Below are positions 11,033 to 22,037 of a DNA stretch of 64,000 nt, one piece after another; position 1 is the stretch's first letter; each line of letters starts with the position of its first letter. The position numbers and the translations under genes are program-made. The notes below the pieces were generated by a model, which did no database searches, was not told where the DNA came from, and saw nothing but the letters and a program-made list of their open reading frames with translations. This DNA comes from Bathynomus jamesi (taxonomy: Eukaryota > Arthropoda > Malacostraca > Isopoda > Cirolanidae). The DNA is taken from the NCBI GenBank assembly GCA_023014485.1, contig JAJOZX010001072.1, forward strand, positions 269,001-333,000, given 5' to 3'.

Positions 11033-11833
11033 TGGAACCTTGCTTAACGAGTGCCTCGTATAACGAGAAATTCGTATAACGAGCCAAAAGAATGGGGGAA
11101 AATTACCTTGCATAACGAGCGACACTTTGCTTAACGAGCAAGAAATTGTGGGGGAGAATTTGTCAGGGGAGGACGAAGAAACGCCCGTAGCAGAACAACA
11201 ACCCTCCAGTGCAATAAGGGAGATGCTGAGATCTTGGGAATCTGTTGTATCATACGTTGAAAAGCATCATCCTAATAAGGCAGTGACTATGCGATCTACA
11301 AATTTATTTAATGATAATGTTATCACGCATTTTCGTCAAAATTTAAAGCGTAGACAAAAACAAATGACTCTAGACAGTTTCCTCGTGAAAAAGGATCCAA
11401 AAGAAAGTGAAAGTGCCTCTAAAAAATTTAAAGCTATTGACTGTGAGCTCGTCGAGAATGTTATTGCATTGAACGAAGACGATTCTCCTCCTTCCCCTCA
11501 ATAACCCTCTCCTCCTCCCCTGTCTCTTCATTTCCTTTGCGTGCGTCAGGAGCACCTTCTCTCTTCGTAAGTTATTTATAAATTTCACCGTTTACTAATT
11601 ATTTACATTCTCTTTTGGGTTAATTTTTATTAATAATCTTTTCATTTCATGCAATAATAATTTAAAAAACGCCTTTAAATATCATTATAAATATTATTTT
11701 AAGTATTTTTTAAGCATGGAACGCATTATCATATTTTACATTGATTCCTATGGAAAAAATTGACTTGTTTAACGAGCATTTTGCATAACGAGCACAATTC
11801 GGGAACGAATTATGCTCGTTAAGCAAGGTTCCA

Positions 11834-11836
<3 letters not shown>
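11030..11836 (+). mobile_element. Tigger/pogo MITE, copy 2
   Basis: Same structure as 7512-8316: TA-flanked ends CAGTGGAACCTTGC, AACGAG subterminal repeats and the deleted Tigger C-terminal frame (11127-11504). Reading the two copies side by side I see only about four single-base length differences in homopolymers and no substitution, so the copies separated recently. It sits in the TA tract at the 3' end of LINE copy 1. Confidence 0.93.
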
Positions 11837-11873
<37 letters not shown>

Positions 11874-12011
11874 GTAAACTAGAACACCGTGTAACTTTTA
11901 AAATAATAATTTCTCCGAAAAAAGACTTACACTTTTTAAATCAGCGTAAAAATCTACATTAAATATATTATTTAAAAAAAAATAGGAAACAGTCCAAATT
12001 TCGGAAAAGGC
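11837..12011. repeat. (TA)n tract and short unassigned segment
   Basis: A TA run (11837-11872) is followed by about 140 bases of AT-rich DNA with no recognisable feature, up to the point where CR1 copy A loses similarity to copy B. Confidence 0.7.
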
Positions 12012-14510
12012 CCCTCGTATGACTTCGACCTAAGCGACGGAATCATCTTAGTTGCTCGTCTTTGAACTCTTTCGATTTTGTCTATATCTTTTCGCATATG
12101 CGGATTCCAAAATTGGATCGCGTACTCCAGATGGGGTCTAACTAATGATTTATAAAGAGGAACAATAATATCGCGCGATTTGCACTCAAAATTCCGAGCT
12201 ATAAAACCTAGCACTTTGTTCGCTTTATTTACCGCTGCTGTACTTTGTTTCGCTACTTTTAAATCACCAGTGACTATAACTCCTAAATCTTTTTCCTGCT
12301 CTACACTTGCTAACTCATTCCCTGACATACTATACGGTACGCAAAATTACCCTTATGCGAACTATATGTAGAATTTTGCACTTATCGACGTTAAATTTCA
12401 TTTGCCATGTGACTGACCAATCAACGATTTTATTCAGATCTTCCTGGATTTTACCTCTATCTTCGTCATTAATCGCCCTACCACCCAACTTCGTGTCATC
12501 CGCAAACTTTGAAACTGTACTGACTAGGCCGACATCTAAATTGTTAATATATATAAGAAAAAGCAAGGGGCCCAATACAGAACCCTGAGGAAAGCCGCTC
12601 GCTACATTAGCCCAGGACGACTCCATCAACGACCACCCTCTGTTTCCTACCTCGCAACCACTCTTCTATCCAGTTTATTACTACTCCCCTGATTCCATGA
12701 GCCTTAGTTTTTTCAATGAGTCTTTTGTGCGGTACGGTGTCAAACGCTTTTTGAAAATCTAAATACACTACATCAACCGCCCGATGATTATCGTAAACTT
12801 CAACCATGCTTTGAAAAAATTCTAAAAGATTAGTTAAGCAAGATTTGTTTCGCCTAAAACCGTGCTGCGTATTTCTAACCAAGTTATGCAGTTCTAAGTG
12901 TTCGACTATACGATCTCTAATTATTGTTTCCAGTAGCTTACCTACAACAGACGTTAAACTGATTGGCCTATAATTTCCCGTCGCACCTTTATCGCCTTTC
13001 TTAAAAATAGGTGTTACATTTGCTAACTTGAAATTATCTGGTACGCACCCATCAGACGCATTAAAAACCTTTGTCAGCGGCACAACAATGCTTTCTTTTA
13101 ATTCTTTTAGTTGTATGGATATATGGAATCCGGCCCCGGTGATTTACGCATTTTCATTTTATCAATATAGCGCATTACCTCCCTTTCACTAACCACAATA
13201 TTATCCAAAATATTACCATTATCAAAAGATATTATGTCTATGACCGTAGGGATATTCGTTGCATCTTCTATAGTAAAAACTGACGTAAAAATAGCAAATG
13301 GCTACCAAAGTAGCCATTTCCTTGTTTTCATGAACTAGCTCTCCTTTAAAAATTTTCAACGGTCCCAAGACACTTTTTACTGGATTCCTATTGTTGAAGT
13401 ATTGAAACAATCGCTTGGGTTTTCTTTGCCGTCACGAGCTATGCAGATTTCGAATTCGCGCTTGGACTTTTACTTTTACTATTACACTTTTCGCTTCACG
13501 CCTTAGAGATATTTAGTTGTTTCGTAACCACAAATTGTCTTTATAGCACTTATGTAGCCTATAAGCCCTATCTCTACTCTTTATAATATCTCCTACTCTA
13601 GACGTAAGCCACAAGGGCTTGTTGTTTACTTTTGCACGCTTAATTTTGTACGGTACACATTCCTCATTTATAGTCCTAAATACTGTTTCAAACGATTCCC
13701 ACATTAGTTTTGCATTGGAGATCCCCATTACATTTTCCCAATTGACGTGTGACAATTCATTTCGAAATTTGCAAAAGTCTGCGTGCTGGAAGTTAGGAAT
13801 TTTAATCGAGTTAGCTGGTTTCGAGTGACTTACTGAGAGGACAAATTCTACCATAGTGTGATCGATATTGCTTAACGGTTCTATTACTTAAAGATCCGTG
13901 ATTAGCCTATCATCCGTAGTTATTACTAAATCTAAAATACTGCCCAACCTCGTAGGTTCCCCAACCTTTTGAATAAGAAAGCTATCCTCGAGAAAATTAA
14001 CTAAACGATTACCTTCCGCGTCTCCCTGCATTGTATCGTAATTCACGTTAGCGCAATTAAAGAGTCACCTATAATTAAAGCCTGCTCACTACCTATTATT
14101 CTCTTTAGTTCACGATATAACGCTTCGTCCGTATCAGCTGTTTGATTAGGGGGCCTATATATAACCACAACAACAAGTTTGAAATCGTTCAATTTAAGTT
14201 CTGCTATAGTCGAATCTATCAGTTCTGGAATTCTGTGCTTTACTTCTCTAACGTTCGCAGTATTATCTTTGATATACATCATAACACCTCCTCCTCGCCT
14301 ACCTATTCTGTTTTAAAAAAAACGTCTGTAACCTCTAATTTGATACTCCCCTACAAAGTCAGGTGTTTCAGTGCTAAGCCACGATTCATTTATCGCAATT
14401 AAATCATAGTCTTTACAAGCAACTAAAGAAAAAAAATTCGTTTATTTTATTTCGTAGGCTACGAGCATTGAAGGATAGAACCTTCAAATTGTTTGTAATT
14501 GGGACACCTT
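12012..14510 (-). pseudogene. CR1 ORF2 remnant (endonuclease and reverse transcriptase), copy A
   Basis: Reading down the minus strand: endonuclease fragments (YRPPNQTADTDEALYREL at 14043-14282, then the 13513-13854 linker frame with NWENVMGISNAKLMWE), reverse transcriptase (NVTPIFKKGDKGATGNYRP, NTQHGFRRNKSCLTNLLE and VVYLDFQKAFDTVPHK at 12607-13083), then FPQGSVLGPLLFLIYINN and the catalytic SKFADDTKLGG at 12330-12629, then the thumb EQEKDLGVIVTGDL at 11972-12328. The frame changes at least five times. The palm motifs themselves are preserved, so decay is mostly by short indels. Confidence 0.85.
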
Positions 14511-14537
14511 CGCGAGCGCATGGGAAATTTGAGGAAA

Positions 14538-15270
14538 TTACGCCTGGACCTTTCGTGTTACGGCAGCCTGAAAAGAAGAGACAATATTATGAAATAGTCT
14601 TCCTAAACGCGCAGCTCCAACGTCATTAAGATGAAGTCCATCTTCGAGGAACAAGTCCCTCCTGCAGTAGAAACTGTTCCAAAAATTCACAAAATGCACT
14701 CCTTCCTGTTGGCAAAGAGACTTTAGGTTATTGTTAATACAGGTCGCCTTGCTGTAGAAATCGTTACGGTGGATAATTCGAGGAAGTATACCTGTTAAAA
14801 CAATCTTATTAGTTTTTTCCTTTAATCGCTCTAGTAAGTCCCTGTACCTAGCCAGCAGTTCTTCCGATCTAGAATTTAAAACGTTATTAGTACCGACATG
14901 AATAACATACGTTGTGTCCTCAGAGGTCCCGTCTGTAAAATGGTCAACACTATTAGTTATATCCTCCACCCTTGCACCAGGATAGCAGTAACGGCGCCTA
15001 CGACGAGGGTTTCTCCCACAGAATTCCTCGAGCTGCCCTCGAACAATGGAATCGCCAACGAGTCGTATTTCCGGTTCATCAGCATCTTCGAAACCTAAAA
15101 CAAAAAACTTATTGTTTGTTATTACTGGTAGACAAGTCTTAGGTTTTCTCAATGGGGCTCCATTACGCACTTCAACAAAGGGTTGGGAACTAGAGAAGAG
15201 AGAGGGCTATTAGTACTATTTATATTATTAGTAGAAACTGAGGCAGGAGGGGTCGTAACTGGAGTCTCAT
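14538..15270 (-). pseudogene. CR1 ORF1 remnant with SGNH/GDSL esterase-like domain, copy A
   Basis: The frame at 14538-15170 retains the SGNH hydrolase landmarks: GDSIVRG (block I serine), HVGTNN (block III) and DGLHLND (block V Asp-His). ORF1 esterases are known from CR1-group LINEs, where they are thought to aid RNP or lipid interactions. The N-terminal zinc-finger and coiled-coil part seen in copy B (from 37507) is missing. Confidence 0.82.
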
Positions 15271-15780
15271 AGGATCCAGCTTTGGGACAGGATCTAGCCC
15301 AAAGCCGGATCCTATCTGCTTTGCAGATAGCTGGTGAGGGAAGCTATATTTTTATGGCCTCTTTGCGAGTGACCCGTTGCCCACGTCGAGCTAACATCAT
15401 GAAAAAGAAAAAACTATGGTGTTTGTCATTTACCATTACTTATTCGGACTATAGTAGATTTAATTTTCCAAGGAGTGTTCCTTGTTCCATGCACGGTCTG
15501 TGTGTATCATATATATATATATTTTTTGGGGGGGGGATAAGTGTTTTCCCATTTTCAGGGGCGTATCTATTATCAGGACCAAACGCTTAGGGTCACTCCG
15601 AACAAAGGGTATTCAGGAGGCGTATCCTTTATCAGGAGGCGTTCCCCTTATCTGGAATTGTCGGCAACACTGTACTTCTTTGCTGTCTTTTCACGTCGCT
15701 TCTTGTTTGGCAGGGTAACTTGAATTCTGAACAGTGGATAGGTCTTATGAAAGCAGGTCAAAGATTCTCTGGCGAACTGA
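15271..15780. other. Unassigned segment with hairpins and short repeats
   Basis: Two adjacent hairpins stand at its left edge: AGGATCCAGCTTTGGG pairs with CCCAAAGCCGGATCCT (about 15272-15314), and TATCTGC pairs with GCAGATA (about 15312-15329). A G9 run follows a TA tract near 15528. Three approximate repeats of GCGTATCYWTTATCAGGA lie at 15559-15650. No gene is visible. Confidence 0.5.
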
Positions 15781-15788
15781 ACCTCCAT

Positions 15789-17130
15789 CTAAATTCTCTT
15801 CTTTTGTTTGACTTCATTGGTCTCTCTGTTCATGTATTCGTCAACATCCACATCACTTGTGAATGGTCCTCCTTCTTCTTTCAGCTTCGACATCATGTCC
15901 AATCGTTTCCTTTCTTTGGTGAGAGCCACATCCTCCTTCTCACTTACCCCAAGTGAGAATTTTTTTTCATACTTTGACTCCATGCCAGTTTTATGTCTTT
16001 CACTTGAATGGTTTCTTCTGAGAAACTTCGAAATGATGATTCAGGTTTATCTCTCAGCTCTTCAGCTTGTTGGAGAATGATGCTCCTACTAACAGCCTCT
16101 ACCTGTTTCAGTTTGTGCAGGCGATAGTCTACCTTACCATACATCTTTTCCATAGCCATGTTAGTCACTAGAGTGTCATCAGTGTTTGAGCCTGTTCTTG
16201 AACTGGATACTGTGGATTAAACTGATCTGATATGTAATAGTCACTTTGCTGTCTGCCCAGCTTTCAGCTCTGGTAAGATAAAATTGCACAGCCTGATGCA
16301 GTCCTCCGCATACTGATCTGCCATGTCAGTAACCGCAGTCACAACTTGTGGATTGTAGCTTTGTTTCACACCAGAGAACAAGTCTGCACTTACACAGTCA
16401 AACCATGGCTCTTCAAACTTGAAGTTAGCAGTGACATCTCTGGATAGTTGATCATAGAGAGTCTGGTGGAATATCTTCAGTTCCGAGTGAGTTGCTCCTT
16501 TGGCAATTATGACACTGTGGATGAAGTGGATGCCCAAAGCTGCAAACACAGCGAAATCTAGCCTGAAGTGTTCAACGCTGAGGAAACCTCTGACTACGCA
16601 AGCCAAACGGTTTGTGATACCTGGGTTACTGTCCAAGACGCTTTCAATCCAAGGCAAGAAGAACACCATTACTCCAGCAACACGTGACAGACACCCAAAT
16701 CTGTGATTCCTGTAGGCGAAGAGCACTTGATAAACATGATTGTTCTGTAGATGATGTACAAACTGGGCATAGTAATTCCAGGGTTTATGCTGTAATTCTG
16801 GTGCAACGACTCTCAGCATACAGTCGAGTGCTTATCCAGTCACTGACCCATGATTGGAGTCGAAGTCGAGATCGACCATGAAATTCTTGAAGAGTATCTC
16901 CATCGTCATATCTCTATATGAATGCCATTTGTTTGTTCATCCCGGAAGCAAATCCTAATGTAGTGTGAGTTCCACAAAACAACTGTTCAGCTCTTGTGTC
17001 AAGGTTATACATATCAGCCATAATTTCTGCGAAGCCTTTGTTGTGTTCTGTGGAATTAGTCATATGAGTATTCACAAATTTGTACATCTCAGAGGCTGGT
17101 TTGTTTGATACTACTCCCAGAATCTTGAAT
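15789..17130 (-). pseudogene. Remnant of repeat protein family B (uncharacterised)
   Basis: I recognise this as a protein family that recurs in arthropod genomes but has no function I can name. In minus-strand order it shows an N-terminal block near 16960-17130 (MYNLDTRAEQLFCGTHTTLG), then 16241-16819 (SLHQN/ELQHKPWNYYAQF, VLFAYRNHRFGCLSRVAG, NPGITNRLACVVRGF, IIAKGATHSELKIFHQ, ending at LPELKAGQTAK), then 15944-16168 and 15789-15983 (KLKEEGGPFTSDVDVDEYM, a segment also typical of the family C-terminus). At least three frame changes and stops break it. The repetition and the lack of introns suggest transposon origin; terminal repeats are not evident. Confidence 0.6.
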
Positions 17131-17399
17131 ATCAGTTATATAGATGTGACTAATTGAGATGTCAATTTTGGTACCTTATTTAATTTTATAGATCCATTGG
17201 AAAGTGTTTTATGAAAGAAAATTTGGCTTAAGCGCTACATGCGAATGACCATTTTAGGGTATCAATCTTTGGCGGAGCTTGGGAGGGATCAAAAATAGAC
17301 CTATAAGAAAGTGTAATACCTTTTTAGAATTGTATTTTGAACTACAACATGATGGCAATAGTTTCGTTTTCAATTTCTTAACATTTAATTTTTCTATCA
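17131..17399. other. Unassigned AT-rich segment
   Basis: No coding or structured feature seen. It may be the 5' flank of the family B element, which is on the minus strand to its left. Confidence 0.4.
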
Positions 17400-17740
17400 T
17401 TTATCACCACCCCATAATACAGATAAGTTAAAAATTAACAAATCGCCAGGGCCAAACCATTTTTACCCAAAGCACCCAAAAGAGGACTACTAACTACAGG
17501 CCTATTAGTCTAACTTCTATAATTGGAAAGCTTTTAGACACAGTTATTAGAGTTCGTATAGTTGAGCATTTTGAAAGCAATAATCTTATAAAACAAAGTC
17601 AACATAGGTTTCGTAGAAATAAATCTTGTGTGACAAATTTATTGGAATTTTTTCATGAAGTCATCTGTATTTATGTAGTAGAGTTGTAGATATAATATAT
17701 TTAGATTTCCAAAAGGCGTTTAGTAGTATGATGGCAAAAA
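17400..17740 (+). pseudogene. Short LINE reverse transcriptase fragment
   Basis: A plus-strand remnant of a CR1-like reverse transcriptase: NYRPISLTSIIGKLLD-like text at about 17495-17535, then QHRFRRNKSCVTNLLEFF at about 17600-17655 and a damaged YLDFQKAF near 17695-17720. Both ends are missing and frame is lost repeatedly. It is more diverged than copies A and B. Confidence 0.7.
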
Positions 17741-17775
17741 GGGAGACAGAATTGGATCAATTTGAGAATTTCAGA

Positions 17776-17925
17776 TATGTCAACTCTCACGGATTTTCCG
17801 TGAGACTCACGGATTTTAAGTCTCAAACTCCCTTATGTGGGATATGTTTCCACTAATCAAAATCAGGCACAGGCAAAATCAGGCAAAATCTCACGGATTT
17901 TCATACTTCAAGGTTGACGTCTCTG
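17776..17925. repeat. Possible small MITE with CTCACGGATTTT repeats
   Basis: CTCACGGATTTT occurs three times, one in a palindrome (CTCACGGATTTTCCGTGAG). GTCAAC at the left and GTTGAC at the right are inverted. The ends are too short to be sure. Confidence 0.35.
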
Positions 17926-19471
17926 GAATTTCCTCTTCGGGTTCCTCACCGTCCTTCATGAGAAGTCCTTTATGAGGTTTCCCGGTCTTTCGTAAGTGAT
18001 ATTTAAAAACAAAAACAAACAAAACAAAAAACAAACAAAAACAAACAAAAGCAAAAAAGAGGAAAACAAAAAACAAGAAAACAAGCAGAATGGAACAATT
18101 TGAAAATTTCCTCCTTGGGGTTTCTTTGAGGTTTCTTTCATGAGAGAAATTTAAAAAATAAACAAACAAACAAATATTCCCTGACGAGATGTTGAGTTGA
18201 GTAGAAAAAAATTTCATGGTCCTTTTCACACAGCGTCAGTGTTCAGCCGCCTTAAGCCTCGTAACGCCGTAACCCGTCCTTTCCCACACGCCTGCGTTGA
18301 CCCATGTATATATATATATACTAGTAAATGGAAACGACGTATACGCTGTATTATGTATATAAGAAGAACAGAGTAAAAATCAAATAGCAGAGTTACCAGT
18401 TTTAGCCCTTCCACACCATCACGTGCCTTGTGATTACAGAGCTTGAAAATAAATAACTCATGCGTTAAAAAGAGTTTAATTGTCAGAAATAGACTCATAC
18501 GAGAGTATATATGAGCCTCAAAACATACAAGAGTTGCGTTGTACTCTCAAAGCGCATTATTAGAATCGTTATTAATACCACATTGCCTCTTAGAGTGTAG
18601 TTCTATCGTATCGCTTTCATGTTAACTAATGCGAACATCACAAAAAATAAAATCAGGTTAAATACAATTTAAATAAAAAAAAATTTTTTGTTTTAATATC
18701 TGTATTATGAAAAAGAAAATGAAGGTTTATTATTTTAATTTAAATAAATTAATTTCTCTTTTTTTAAGGGAAACTGACTTATTTTCATCCGATCTGAAGC
18801 TCGAACACAAACTTTTTATACATTCATAACACATGCTTAATTGTTTATTTACCTTTAAATATGCAGTTTTCTGTTATTTACTTTGATATATAAATACAGT
18901 ATCTTCTGGTATGTGAACTAATAACTTTACTGCACATCAAATATTGTTTTAAAATTGTCAACAAAGCGTTTAAAGAAATTTCTCTTTAAACGTTAAAGGC
19001 ACCGTAATTTAACAATTTTAATGAACGTTTTGTATGTAATATTTGTATGTATGTACTGATATTTAGACCACATTTTCGTGACAGGAGAAACCCTATATAA
19101 ATATTTCACATGATTTAACTCTATTTACACAAAAAAAACAGTTCTTTATATACTCGTAGATATCTGCTCTAACGTTGAAGATACTGTGTCGTTGTCTGGT
19201 TATAATACACCATTTACTCAAAGAAATAACAACTGCACGGTCACACCTATTAACTTGTGGCATCTTCCACATGAAAACTACCCAACCTACCAAACATTTC
19301 CACCAGAAACTACCAAACATTTCTACCAGAAACGTATAAAATTACATAATTCGGCACTGATTAAGCAATTTATAAACTCTCATTCATGAACACATCCAAC
19401 ATTTTCTTAAAAAATCTAAACGACTATCTTTTATTAACATATCACTTGAAGCTAAATTGCTATACTCGATG
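17926..19471. other. Unassigned AT-rich region
   Basis: Contains an A-rich run with AACAAAC units (about 18004-18070), a TA tract at 18304-18320, and AT-rich unique-looking DNA to 19471. Predicted frames here are low complexity (poly-F). I see no gene. Confidence 0.5.
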
Positions 19472-19479
19472 GTTAAAAC

Positions 19480-20614
19480 TAGGCATCGACTGGTGGTTGT
19501 ATCGGTATCGGTACCGATACCGAAGGTTAGTAGCTACCGATACCGATAGTTTTTCTAAGAATAAAAAAACGGGCGTTTTCCAAATAGAAACTTCCCGGCT
19601 GTTCAAGAAGTTACGTGTGTGTTCGCGATTTATACCGACGTTTCTAGAAATTTCCATGACTCATTACCACTCTATATAAAGCGAGCCAGTAACCATCGCG
19701 GCGTCATTTCCTCGGTTCGCAAGTTGTGAATCAGTTCAACAGTGTGTAATAATTTTTTTGAAAATATATTAACTACTGGTATAAATTTATTCGCTTTTGC
19801 TTTAGTGAGAGTGACAATGCCAAGCATTGTGTGGAAGTTCTTCACTGCTTCAAGCACTAATGTAAAACAGGCGATCTGCAGTTTGTGCGGTCTCTCTCTC
19901 TCTCGTGGAGGAACAAGCACAAGTACCTTCTCTACATCGAACCTGAGGAGTCACCTTATGAACAAACACAAGAGTGAGTTTGGTGAAGCCAATAAGAGTC
20001 AATGTACAACTTCCGCTACTAATTCTGGTGAGTAGATTCATGAAAATCTGTAAAGTGATTCTTTAAAAATTTTCAGAGAGAATTCGCAGTTGCTCAAAGC
20101 CCCAACATCCTAGTGGCCCCAAAAATGATGAATTCAATAAAAATCCCCGCTGGGGATTGGGATCCATTCATTTTCTGGCGAGAACATTCTGCTGATTTCC
20201 AGGAGATTGCCAAAGTTGCTGAGAAGTGCATGAGCTGCCCCTCTGGATCAGTTGACTCTGAACGGCTTTTCTCAACGGCTGGAGATGTTATCAATGCGAA
20301 GCGAGCCAACATCACCCCAATCAACGCTGAGGAACAAATCATCCTCTCCAAAAATCTGAAGTTGCTCAATTTTGATTACTGAGTGAACTGTTATATTGAG
20401 TTACACTTTTTGAACTACATATTGTTTCAGTTACATGACTTATTTTGTGAATTCCATTTCTTCAAATAAATGTTTGGAATTACAGTACATGTGTCGAATT
20501 ACATTCTTTGCATCCTATTTTGATATTTTGGAAAGATATCGGTATCGGCCGATACTTTGCTCTAACTATCGGTATCGGTACCGATACTTTGGGAATACTA
20601 TCGGTCGGCCCCTA
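19480..20614 (+). mobile_element. Internally deleted hAT transposon (mini-hAT)
   Basis: The element starts TAGGCATCGACTGGTGG and ends CGGTCGGCCCCTA, with similar but diverged inverted ends. The 8-bp duplications GTTAAAAC (19472-19479) and GTTAAAAT (20615-20622) differ by one base. Subterminal arrays of TATCGG and its complement occupy 19498-19550 and 20536-20580. At 1135 bp it is far shorter than an autonomous hAT. It has inserted beside a LINE fragment. Confidence 0.9.
19817..20382 (+). CDS. Spliced mini-hAT protein: BED finger joined to hAT dimerisation domain
   Basis: Exon 1 starts at ATG 19817 (MPSIVWKFFTASS) and carries a BED-type zinc finger: CSLCG about residue 25, then LRSHLMNKHK with the two histidines. 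A 62-bp intron at 20028-20089 has donor G|GTGAGT and acceptor GCAG|TTGC and keeps the frame (NS|VAQSPN). Exon 2 ends at TGA 20380-20382 and carries the hAT C-terminal dimerisation motif (WREHSADFQEIAKVA, SVDSERLFSTAGDVINAKR). The catalytic RNase-H core between them is absent. The predicted product is about 167 residues and could bind DNA and dimerise without cutting. Whether it is expressed is unknown; splicing is inferred from frame continuity. Confidence 0.65.
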
Positions 20615-20622
20615 GTTAAAAT

Positions 20623-21006
20623 AGAGCTTTCAGCGCTTCAGTTGATGGATGTTGACAAAGTTCCTCATTTCTACCATATCTCAAGAAGTGAAATTTCTCG
20701 ATGTTAAATGTCATGTGTTGTTATCTTCTGACCATTTGTATATTTTGCTTGTGACCCTCTGCAAGGCCTCCACCTCATTTGCATCACTGATTTTTCTGCC
20801 GATCTTTGTATCGTCTGCATACGATGGTGCTATATTGTTTCTGTTTACTGGGCTCTCTCTCTCTTAGCCCGTAGGCGCTCTCTGAGGAAGTTGTAGATCT
20901 AATTTTCCATTTTGCCTATTATTCCCATACGTTTCATTTTACATGCTATTATGTCGTGATCACATTTGTCGAAAACTTTAGTAAAACCCATTATATGACA
21001 TCGTAG
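20623..21006 (-). pseudogene. LINE reverse transcriptase fragment (palm region)
   Basis: The minus strand reads KCDHDIIACKMKRMG then GKMENWIYNFLRERL, matching the region after the first catalytic motif in the jockey-like LINEs, followed by a decayed thumb start with LRYGRNEEL. It is cut by the mini-hAT on one side and a TA tract on the other, with stops. Confidence 0.65.
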
Positions 21007-21046
<40 letters not shown>

Positions 21047-21076
21047 ATATAACGCATACACACGTGTATATATATA

Positions 21077-21109
<33 letters not shown>

Positions 21110-21110
21110 C
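21007..21110. repeat. (TA)n microsatellite, interrupted
   Basis: Two TA tracts separated by AACGCATACACACGTG. Confidence 0.95.
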
Positions 21111-21114
21111 AACC

Positions 21115-21826
21115 TTACCTTACAACCTTACAAAGGTTCCGCGTGATGATTTCTCATTTCGCGAAGGTCAAGCTTGTCGCCCCTCCTCTCGAGTTGGCCT
21201 GGTGAAGTAGTGAGTTGGATTCTTGCGCCCTCCACCTCACATAGCCAGGTACGCCCGGCTCATCGGGGATTGTTCTGAGCCAGGCGTCTAGTCTTCTTTT
21301 GAAGATTTCCACTGCAACTCCCTTCGTGTTTCTTAGGTCTTTGGGCAACTGATTAAAGTTTTGGTCCTCTCACTACAAAACTATTTTGCTTCAGGGTTAA
21401 GGATGTTCCCTGTCTCGCCTTCAATTTGGGAATACGACACAGTCTACCCCTTCTACTTTCCACCGTTGTTTGGGGAGTTATGGGATTCAGAGTAAGATTA
21501 GGGACTAGTTTCTCCATCATTTTCCAAGTGTAAATAATGGTGTGTGTCTCTCTTCTCCTTTCCAGTGAATATAGGTCTAGTTCTCGTAACCTTTCCCAGT
21601 AATTTAGTTCTCTGCACCTATTGATCTTGGCTGTGAAGCTTCTTTGGATCCCCTCCAGCTGTCTAATGTCTTCTTTTTTATATGGGGATGTTAAGACTGA
21701 GCAGTATTCCAATTTGGGTATTATCAGGGTTTTCAGTAGAGGAATCATTACATTCCTATCCCTTCGTTTAAAGGTTCTCAATATCTGTGTGTGTGTGTGT
21801 ATATATACACACACACACACACACAC
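21115..21826 (-). pseudogene. LINE 3' part: ORF2 C-terminus of a jockey-like family
   Basis: Minus-strand frames at 21353-21826 and 21154-21348 form one C-terminus with a single frame break near 21350: PKLEYCSVLTSPYKKEDI, then AKINRCRELNYWERL, SLERRRETHTIIYTW, ESRRGRLCRIP and RWRAQESNSLLHQ. The same order is seen in the LINEs at 8.6-11 and 55-58.8 kb, but this is a different, more diverged family. The reverse transcriptase core is missing. The 3' end runs into a TA tract, as in the other LINEs here. Confidence 0.82.
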
Positions 21827-21973
21827 ACTGTTTGTGTATGTATATTATTACTCTGTGTGTGTGTGGTGTATATAATATATATATATATTATATATATATA
21901 TTATATATATATATATATACTATAGATATATATTATATATATATATATATATATGTATATATAATATTTTATA

Positions 21974-22035
<62 letters not shown>

Positions 22036-22036
22036 T
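21787..22036. repeat. (GT)n, (CA)n and (TA)n microsatellite block
   Basis: GT, CA and long TA runs between a LINE fragment and a mariner element. Confidence 0.95.
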
Positions 22037-22037
22037 C

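Larger units (their letters stand above)
12012..15270 (-). mobile_element. CR1-type LINE, copy A, truncated at both ends
   Basis: This is a degraded minus-strand LINE. It is very similar to the longer copy B at 33731-37507, but its 5' end stops inside ORF1 (similarity to copy B ends near 15270) and its 3' end stops inside ORF2 near 12012. ORF1 has an SGNH esterase-like domain and ORF2 has APE-type endonuclease and reverse transcriptase, the CR1-clade arrangement. Several frameshifts divide ORF2. Confidence 0.88.

Noticed and set aside
17891..18229. F-rich frame of 112 codons
   Set aside because: Low-complexity translation of an AACAAAC-rich run.
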